A DNA stretch of 64,000 nt from Samsoniella hepiali (taxonomy: Eukaryota > Ascomycota > Sordariomycetes > Hypocreales > Cordycipitaceae). The stretch's first letter is position 1. Each line of letters opens with the position of its first letter. A program made the position numbers and the translations under genes. Under the pieces are notes generated by a model. The model was not told the DNA's origin. It was given only the letters and a program-made list of their open reading frames with translations, and did no database searches. The DNA is taken from NCBI GenBank assembly GCA_001455915.2, contig LNDK02000066.1:3472001-3536000 (forward strand), given 5' to 3'. Shown one piece after another: positions 57,223 to 64,000 of the stretch.

Positions 57223-58000
57223 ACTGCGAGAGATGACCTTTCGGATTAATGAATCCAGGAAGGATGCAGAAAGAAGACAAAGCAACAGCCTTGTAGAAAT
57301 CCTTTTTGTCAAGTGTGGATGCCTTAGTTATGCCTCGCTCGGTGACGGGACCATGTGCAACCCCGAGGTCTGCTTGACCATCAGAAATCGTTTCCAGACG
57401 GGCAACAAGTCGTCGTATTTTTTGTCACTTTTGCAGAAATACAAACTGTGAATTCATGCGTTTTTTTGAGTATATTATTTGTATTTAAAAATCTCAAGAC
57501 CGAGCGCACGTAAACCAAGGTCCCGATGCTAAAACCTGGGGCATCATTGTCGGCTTGGCGCGGGGCGCAGTCTGTCGATCAACACTGGTGCACTAAACCC
57601 ATCCAGTGCGAAGCGAATCACTATTTTTTTCGGAGAGAGAAAAAGAGTAATAATATCTGGCATAATTTTATCTGAAAACCACTACTAGACACCCTCGTTC
57701 AACGACTACAGTCGCAAGTACAGACATGATGGACTGGCTACCAAGAACCCGTGCAGTCCTATAATGAATTACTCAACATGCCCAAGAGTCAAATGGCTTT
57801 ATTTAATTCACCATAATGAAAAGAGTATACGGTAGTCTAAGACATGATGGGCACGATACCAACGAATAAATATAAAGGGTTGTACACTCTAGTATATTGG
57901 TAAGTTTATTTAAGAATTTTAGACACGCGGAGTTGGGAGACCGGTTTGGAATATTGGCAGTAAATAATAAGAAAGACGATCGCCAGTCAAGTATTTTCCC
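57223..58000. other. Promoter of the PhyH gene
   Basis: 778 bp between the stop of the FAD oxidoreductase and the PhyH start, both on -. It is AT-rich (about 57450-57500 and 57770-57960). I find no CGGCCG motif here, unlike the next promoter. Confidence 0.5.
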
Positions 58001-59547
58001 CTAGACGTAGCCAGAAAGAAGACCGTTGATTGCCGTCGCAAACGACATCGAGTCCTGCTGTAGGCGCTCTTCATTAATAACAAATGATTCTGGCAGGAAG
58101 TCGTCGACGTCTTGTCCCAAGATCATTTTTGCGACGGCTTCTCCACTCGACCAGCAAAGAGGCATACCATAGCCATTGAAGCCAGCTGCGATCCACTCGC
58201 CACCGTCGCCTCCGCGATTCGTCGCGCTGGCTGGCAACTTTCCGATCAGCGGGAGCCGGTCCCCAGTGAAGCCCATGATGCCAGACCAGACATTTCGCAC
58301 CTCGTGCTCGCTGGTATCCTCCCAGCCCTTGGTGTAGCACTTGGGCAGCTTGGTGATGATGTTTTCCTCACACGGGACCCCGACGACGGAGTCATCGCTG
58401 ATGAAAATCTCGTTGAGCTTGGTCTTTTCACCGCCAATGAAGACATCGCCAGAGTTTGGGTTTTGGTTAGAGTAGTACAGACCGAGCTCAATCACATTGG
58501 TGGCGGGATCGAAAGCGCCGCCGCCAACCCTGCTCCACGTGATGGCATGGCCATGCTTGCCAAACGCCGAGGGTGGCTTTTGGGTCGACATGGTACCACG
58601 AAGGGGATAAATCTTCCCGCGGAGGCCGGGCAAAAGGTGCCCAGAATAGCCATTCGTGGCATGAAGAATCCTCGTGGCGCGAATGACGCCGCGAGGGGTA
58701 GTCAGGACATACGGATGTGTGGTGTTGCTTGGGTCATAGGCAATCTCCGTCACTGCCGTGTTGGTCTCAATTGACAGCCGCGAGGCATACTTTTCTTGCA
58801 GCTGGGCCCAAAGTCTGGTTATCAATCGATATGGCCAGAATGCGCCGTTTGGAAAGAGAATCGCCCCCGATTTTGCCTTGACATTGTATTTCTGAGGCGG
58901 CGCTTGTAAGTAAATATGCAAATTGAAGGGAGCAGAATCATTTGTATACTTACTTCTGCAAGCTCCTTGGCAGTCAATATTTGGGTCTTGCCCGCCTCCT
59001 CTGTAACATGCTGTTCATACAGCGCAAACCCCTCTTTCTCATCGTTGAAGGACTGGTCGTCATCAAAGGCAATGACGTCCAAAGTTCTTCGCACGACACT
59101 AGCCTCTCTGAACTCGTCCGACGAGTTCGCTAGCGAATGCATCTTCTCCAGCGTTCTGTTTGCGAATCGTGCAATCTTCACAGCCTGTTCAGGACCAAAT
59201 TGATCCAGAAGATGCTTGAAGTGGCCAGGTACGAAATTTGTGAGAAGGCCTCCATTTCGACCGGTCGCTCCGCTGGTCAGCTTTCGCGCTTCCAAGATAG
59301 TCACCGTGGATGCAGCAGACGGCGTGCCGTCAAGCAGCGTCGTGGCCATGCTACATCCTGTAACGCCCGAGCCAATAATGGCATAGTCGGTCGTCGTGGG
59401 CAGCTTTGCAGACTGCGTCTCAGACATGGACGGGTGCGGAGGGAGCTGCCAGAACGCCGTGGTGGGGTTGGCACGAGGGAGCTGGGGATCGGCAATGGCC
59501 TGAGCATACAGCTCCTCCATGAGGCTGGCAGAGATTGGGGTTGCCAT
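58001..59547 (-). CDS. FAD-dependent oxidoreductase (DAO/glycine oxidase family)
   Basis: Predicted flavoprotein of the D-amino-acid/glycine oxidase-gamma-glutamylputrescine oxidase fold, acting on an amine or N-substituted amino acid. Exons 59547-58954 and 58891-58001 (62-nt intron, GTAAGT...CTCAG) give 494 residues. FAD-binding GSGVTG is at 59-64, followed by TSGATGRNGGLL, and the C-terminal MGFTGDRLPLIGKLP, then AAGFNGYGMPLCWSSGEAVA. The N-terminus lacks a clear targeting signal. The acceptor is chosen because the earlier AAG acceptor breaks the frame. The gene is divergent from the Hol1-like MFS carrier across 907 bp. Members near MFS carriers and Zn2Cys6 regulators often belong to catabolic clusters, an inference from context. 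Confidence 0.86.
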
Positions 59548-60454
59548 AGTTAACGGACGACCGGGTCAAGACAGCTTGGTGTGGTTAGAGTGATCGGAAA
59601 TGTGGCTGAACGCTGGATAATTACCAGTGGCAGGACGCTGGTGTGTTGATTGGTCTTCCAAGTTACTCAAACTCCTCGTCCGCCACCTTATATAAGTTGA
59701 TGAGCTCGGCGGCCGTGGAACCCGTAGGTCCAACGTATTGCGTGGATATCTTGAGCTGGCGGCGTGTTAATTAGTGGTTGTTAGCTTCTCGATTGGGGAT
59801 GGGTCGATGTGCTCCCTCTCGATACATAAAGAGGAGACATGTACCGGCGATATATGCGGGCGGCCATTGGTCGAAGCTTCGCCTCACTCGATCACCAGGA
59901 AAACCACCAAATCCACCCACATCCCATGTCATTTTGCACTAGTCGGCAACATCCGGCCGCTTTGTGGTTCAGCTTGTCCTCTTACGACGCCACTCAGCCG
60001 GCACCTTTGCAACGCTGCGATTGGCTGCTAGAGTAGTGCTACCAGGGTTCACATTTCTGTGACCGATAAGGCGACCAAAGTTTGCGGGGGAAGTGTGTAC
60101 CAAGTGGAGGCGCCGATAAAATAGCCCCCTGACAAGCACAAGTCCTCTGACAAGCGCCATCGTCAGGTTCTCCGCACGAGTAGTCGTGGTAACCTATCTA
60201 CGGCCGGACAAGAGGGAGATGATAGTGTGCGCGATTGCGCTACGACGTGTGACTTGTAGTTTCTTACTTATATACGGCGTCCCGTTGCCATCACAAGTCC
60301 GGCATTCGACAGTCGCGCGGGTATCCTCTCCAGACATTTACATTCAGCTCTCGCTTCTACTTCTTTTTTCTTTGGCAATTCTGTCCGCCTGATCTTACTC
60401 AGAGTGCGACAACCCGCTGCAAAGGTCGCGTGTGAAGCCGCGTCATCGGTCATC
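59548..60454. promoter_or_regulatory. Shared divergent promoter, three CGGCCG-type sites
   Basis: 907 bp between the FAD oxidoreductase (-) and the MFS carrier (+). I see CGGCGGCCG at 59707-59715, CGGCCG at 59954-59959 and CGGCCG at 60201-60206; inverted CGG triplets are typical Zn2Cys6 targets. A TATA-like CTTATATAAG palindrome at 59687-59696 lies about 140 bases before the oxidoreductase ATG. TTATATA at 60268-60274 lies about 180 bases before the MFS ATG. These are sequence matches, not demonstrated sites. Confidence 0.5.
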
Positions 60455-62321
60455 ATGACTCGGCCAACAGAGAACCAAGAGGACTCATCGTTCTGGGCGC
60501 CTGGAACACTTACCTTGGAAGACTGTGAGTAGAAATATTATGTCGCTGCTATATCGCGATAACTCCCCCCCCCCCCATGTAGCTGCATTTGAGTGATGGC
60601 TAATTTATCTACAAGTACAATCTGCCTCTCAAAGTGTCATTCTACACCCAACTCCGTCCTCGGATCCAAATGATCCACTGAATTGGACACCTTGGCGCAA
60701 AACCGTCAATTTTACCCTCGTCTGTTTCTACGTCTTCATGACTTTCGTCCAACTTGACGTCGGCTTCACCTCGTGGGACCAGTATCAAGACGAACTGGGT
60801 TTCTCCGTCAACTTTCTCAACGCAGCAGCCGCCATCAACTATGCCGGTCTCGCCGTGGGCTGCGTGTTTCTTCTTCCATTTGTGCACAAATATGGCCGCC
60901 GGCCCATGTACATCTTCAGCACGATGCTGCAGTTGATATCCTGTGTGTGGCTGGGCGCGACGCGCACGCACGGCGACATGATTGGCAGTAACCTCCTCTC
61001 TGGTATTAGCGGTGCCATTAGTGAGACCATTGTGCAGATCACAATCGCAGACTTGTTCTTTGTACATCATCACGGCGCCATGAACGGCTGGTATCTGTTT
61101 GCCACCTTCACGGGCGCATACCTAGGCCCCGTGGCGTCCGGGTATATTGTGAATAGTCAAGGCTGGCGCTGGGTCTGGTGGTGGTGCACCATCTTGTTTG
61201 CTGTCAATTTGGTGCTGATCATTTTCTTTTTTGATGAGTCCAAGTATATCAGCGTCATCCAAGGCCAATCCGGTCCTCGCTCCATCACACCTGTGGATAA
61301 CCAAGAGGCCGGAAAGGTTCGAGATGTCAGCGGCGAACTTGACAAAGTCGAAACTGGCATGGCAAAAGTTGACTCTACAACCAAGGGGGCGAGCTCCATC
61401 ACCGTTCATATCGATCCAACCATTCCCCTCAAGACTCGTCGCCAGCGTCTTGCCTTGGTCACGAAGACCGACGGGTCCATTGCCAAAGACTTTTACCAGC
61501 CTCTGATAATACTCTTCACCTTCCCCGCTATTGCCGTCACTGCTTTGACTTATGGCAGCTTACTGGCCTGGTTCGCTGTCACAACGTCGGTGCAGGCGAC
61601 GTATCTATTCAGTCCACCATACAACTTTACTGCTGCAGGTGTTGGTTTGATGAACATAGCCCCCTTCATCGGTACCATTTTTGGCATTTACTTTGGTGGA
61701 TACCTGAACGATAAGTCGATCGTGTGGCTTGCGAGGCGAAATGGAGGCATATACGAGCCCGAGATGCGTCTTTGGATGGCACTACCTATGGCCTTTGTGA
61801 CACCCGCTGGCATTCTCATGTTTGGACTGGGACTGTACTATGTAAGTTGAGCTAACAAATCCTTTTCTGGATTTTCGTAGAACATGTTGGACTAATAATG
61901 ACCGTTGTTTAGGAAGCACCTTGGCCACTGCTGGCTGTTGGTTTCGGCGTTTTCGGGTTCGGTCTCGTGGTCGCCGGTGACATCGGGCTCTCGTATGCCA
62001 TGGATTGCTACCATGATGTCAGTGTGCTAACTAGTCTATTGAAATGTATTAACAACGCTAATGGTATATCAGGTTATCGGAAATGCCTTGGTTGGCGTTG
62101 TTTTCTCACGAAACGCCATCTCAGTGCTGGTTCTCTTCGCTCTCACCCCTTGGATAGACGCCGTGGGGTTACGCAACCTCCACATCATGATTTCCGTAAT
62201 TTGTTGTTTCCTTTTGCTCCTGCCTGTTGTGCTACTCAAATGGGGAAAGAGAGCCAGAATCGCAACGGCGGCGCGGTACAGAGAGATGGCTCACCGACAG
62301 CCAACGCATCGTGACAGTTGA
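60455..62321 (+). CDS. MFS transporter, Hol1-like (DHA1)
   Basis: Twelve-helix carrier of the DHA1 Hol1-like group; in yeast Hol1 takes up polyamines and other organic cations. Exons 60455-60524, 60616-61841, 61913-62017 and 62073-62321 give 549 residues; phase matches at each junction (GTGAGT, GTAAGT and GTCAGT donors). Helix 1 follows DPLNWTPWRKTVNFTLVCFY; motif A-like KYGRRPMY follows helix 2; the WRWVWWWCTILFAVNLVLII helix is typical. A long central hydrophilic loop precedes the second half, and the C-terminus is basic (KRARIATAARYREM). The first intron contains a 12-C run (60565-60576). Divergent from the oxidoreductase and convergent with the Zn2Cys6 regulator, 36 bp between stops. Substrate assignment to polyamines is inference. 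Confidence 0.88.
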
Positions 62322-62357
62322 CATTATTTCTTATTTTTTCCACATATTCAATGATAT

Positions 62358-63932
62358 TTATGTAATACAAGAAGCTACATCGGTCCAATATATGTCTCTC
62401 CTGCTATCGCGGTCTTTGGCAGCCCAAAATGCAACAAGCGATGCCTGTTGTTCCGTGCGGCAGTACTGTGAAAAGTTGATGAGGCGCTGCGACTTTTCCA
62501 ACGCATCACATCTTTCTGTACGGTCTTTCAGCTCAAAGCATGCGACCAAGTGAGCAAGATCGGCAAACGGAACCGCACGGCCTGTAAGCTCCATGATGGT
62601 ATCAAGCTTCCCCAAGATGTCGCTGGCCATTGCGAGTGGCTCTTTGTCTTCGGTCCCATACGGATAGCGTAGTCGATGCAAGATGATAAGTGCTGAAGAC
62701 CGCAGCACGTTGTATTGTGCTGTCATTATCATGACCTCGTGTGGTGTGAAGTTTTCGGCCAAGTGGGTTGCCGACACAGTCGGGCTGCATTCCTCCAAGA
62801 TCGCTTGCAGACTACACCTTTGCCCCTCAAGAGCTGCATCCGGGTATTGGTATTCCCCGCACCGCATTTTTTGGAACTGTTGAGCGAGTTGGCAGATATC
62901 GTAGAAATAGGTAAAGACAGGCGCAGAAACTCCACTAAAGCGATCTACCAGCCGGTCAAACGTGCCTGCTCTGATTCTGATTGTTGGCAGTTCGCAGCTG
63001 ATGGCGCACTCCTCAATCTCGGTCCCAACAAGGCACAGGAAAAATGCGGCGCCGTCACCACTTAGTCGCTCAAGTAATAAGTGATCTTTTTCGTGCATTC
63101 GGTTGACCAAGCCCAGGATGTATTTGCATATCGGCAGACAGCTCGAATGATGCAGTGTAAAGGTCGCAATAGCCACGCCCAGTATCAGCATCATGGACAA
63201 ATCAGTATCCGAATGGATGTTTGAGATACGAAGTGATGCGATTGCAGCGGCCGCTCTTCTGTAGCCAAGGCTTTGGCCTTGGGCAACCTGCTGGAGGCTC
63301 TCGTCGTCGGTGAGGTGAGACGCGCATGCAATGAAGGCGTCCTTGACATGCGGCATCTCCGCGTTGAGATGATCAACAAACGACTGGAGGTGCCGGTCGC
63401 GGAAACTAGGACCGATTAAGTACTTGTCGACACTGATTCCTTTGTGCATCATGATATCCAGGAAGCGCAATTCCAGCTGGTTCAAGTCGGGGAACAGCGT
63501 CATCCTCCGAGGGATAACCTGATTGAGCCTATGTTGGTGATATGGCAACGAGATCTGGAGGGCTGATGGCTGACTGGCAATAGAAGTAGAGGATGATGCA
63601 GCACGGGATGGTGTTGCGCTGGCGTCTTTTTGAGGCATCATTGAAGGTGATGAAGTGCCCGCATTAGTCCGCCGCAACGACATCCGGTTGCCCGCAGGGG
63701 ACGCCCTCTTCCTGCCGATCCTGGGGACGGGGCGATTGGATTCGCACACTCGCCCTAAGCGTGAGCACCTTTCGCATGATTTGACAACATTTTGCTTGTC
63801 GGGCCATCGGCATCGTTCTTTGACCGAATGGCACCGATCGCACGGCCGGGTTCGTTGTGGTTTACCCAAGGGACTGCATGAAGGGGAAGCAGGTGATTGA
63901 GGTGACGACTCGATCATGATTTTAGATGACAT
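62358..63932 (-). CDS. Zn(II)2Cys6 transcription factor
   Basis: Fungal-specific regulator with a binuclear zinc cluster. A single exon gives 524 residues. The cluster is CX2CX6CX11CX2CX6C (C31, C34, C41, C53, C56, C63) within RPCDRCHSVKERC and KSCERCSRLGRVC. A basic/serine-rich linker follows. The middle region (about 140-500) is predicted helical and resembles the fungal TF regulatory domain loosely, with no confidently named subfamily. The short C-terminus ends in DIYWTDVASCIT. The start ATG is 30 residues before the cluster. It converges with the MFS carrier at its 3' end. Its likely role is control of the neighbouring oxidoreductase, carrier and PhyH genes; this rests on position and the CGGCCG sites alone. 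Confidence 0.85.
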   Translation of the reverse strand: MSSKIMIESSPQSPASPSCSPLGKPQRTRPCDRCHSVKERCRWPDKQNVVKSCERCSRLGRVCESNRPVPRIGRKRASPAGNRMSLRRTNAGTSSPSMMPQKDASATPSRAASSSTSIASQPSALQISLPYHQHRLNQVIPRRMTLFPDLNQLELRFLDIMMHKGISVDKYLIGPSFRDRHLQSFVDHLNAEMPHVKDAFIACASHLTDDESLQQVAQGQSLGYRRAAAAIASLRISNIHSDTDLSMMLILGVAIATFTLHHSSCLPICKYILGLVNRMHEKDHLLLERLSGDGAAFFLCLVGTEIEECAISCELPTIRIRAGTFDRLVDRFSGVSAPVFTYFYDICQLAQQFQKMRCGEYQYPDAALEGQRCSLQAILEECSPTVSATHLAENFTPHEVMIMTAQYNVLRSSALIILHRLRYPYGTEDKEPLAMASDILGKLDTIMELTGRAVPFADLAHLVACFELKDRTERCDALEKSQRLINFSQYCRTEQQASLVAFWAAKDRDSRRDIYWTDVASCIT

Positions 63933-64000
63933 GGCTTCGTTCCCATAGATGGGTAGACATGTTGAGGCAGCAGATGCGCAGCCAAGGCTTGGGGGAATTG

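Overview
The window is nuclear DNA from a filamentous ascomycete. The evidence is short (about 50-130 nt) GTAAGT/GTATGT...CTAAC...YAG introns, CT-rich leaders, long intergenic regions, and clearly fungal orthologues (calcineurin A, Yvc1, Bms1, Tap42, Cns1, an APSES factor, Zn2Cys6, Ayr1-like SDR). Protein flavour suggests Sordariomycetes, probably Hypocreales; this is inference, since no marker gene is present. Seventeen of the eighteen intact protein genes have a family assignment; the other is a 56-residue protein. There is also one decayed gene, one assembly gap, and no recognisable rRNA, tRNA, CRISPR or intact transposon.

Layout. 0-10 kb: splicing factor Cef1/Cdc5 (-), an MFS permease (+), Hnt2-type HIT hydrolase (+) and calcineurin A (-). 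11-21 kb: a second MFS carrier (+), Hsp90 co-chaperone Cns1 (+), an APSES/KilA-N transcription factor (-) with a 2.9 kb upstream region, and an ADP-ribosylglycohydrolase (-). 22-29 kb: DNA topoisomerase II (+) and Tap42 (+). 29.5-31.7 kb (-): a single reading frame broken by ten stop codons without a frameshift, which looks like a RIP-type or otherwise decayed gene. 33.5-45 kb: a 56-residue membrane protein (+) whose intron holds the assembly gap, the vacuolar TRP channel Yvc1 (-), an SDR (-) and a TBC Rab-GAP (+). 47.9-55.8 kb: reticulon Rtn1 (+), ribosome-biogenesis GTPase Bms1 (-) and methionyl-tRNA synthetase (-).

The last 8 kb differ in character. A PhyH-type Fe(II)/2-oxoglutarate oxygenase (-), a FAD-dependent amine/amino-acid oxidoreductase (-), a Hol1-like MFS carrier (+) and a Zn2Cys6 regulator (-) lie together. 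The oxidoreductase and carrier share a divergent promoter, and the carrier and regulator converge with 36 bp between stops. This resembles a small uptake-oxidation-regulator cluster, possibly for an amine or N-alkyl amino acid; the substrate is not determinable from sequence.

The rest is mostly housekeeping. Exon boundaries were worked out by hand from consensus splice sites, phase and family continuity; they have no transcript support.
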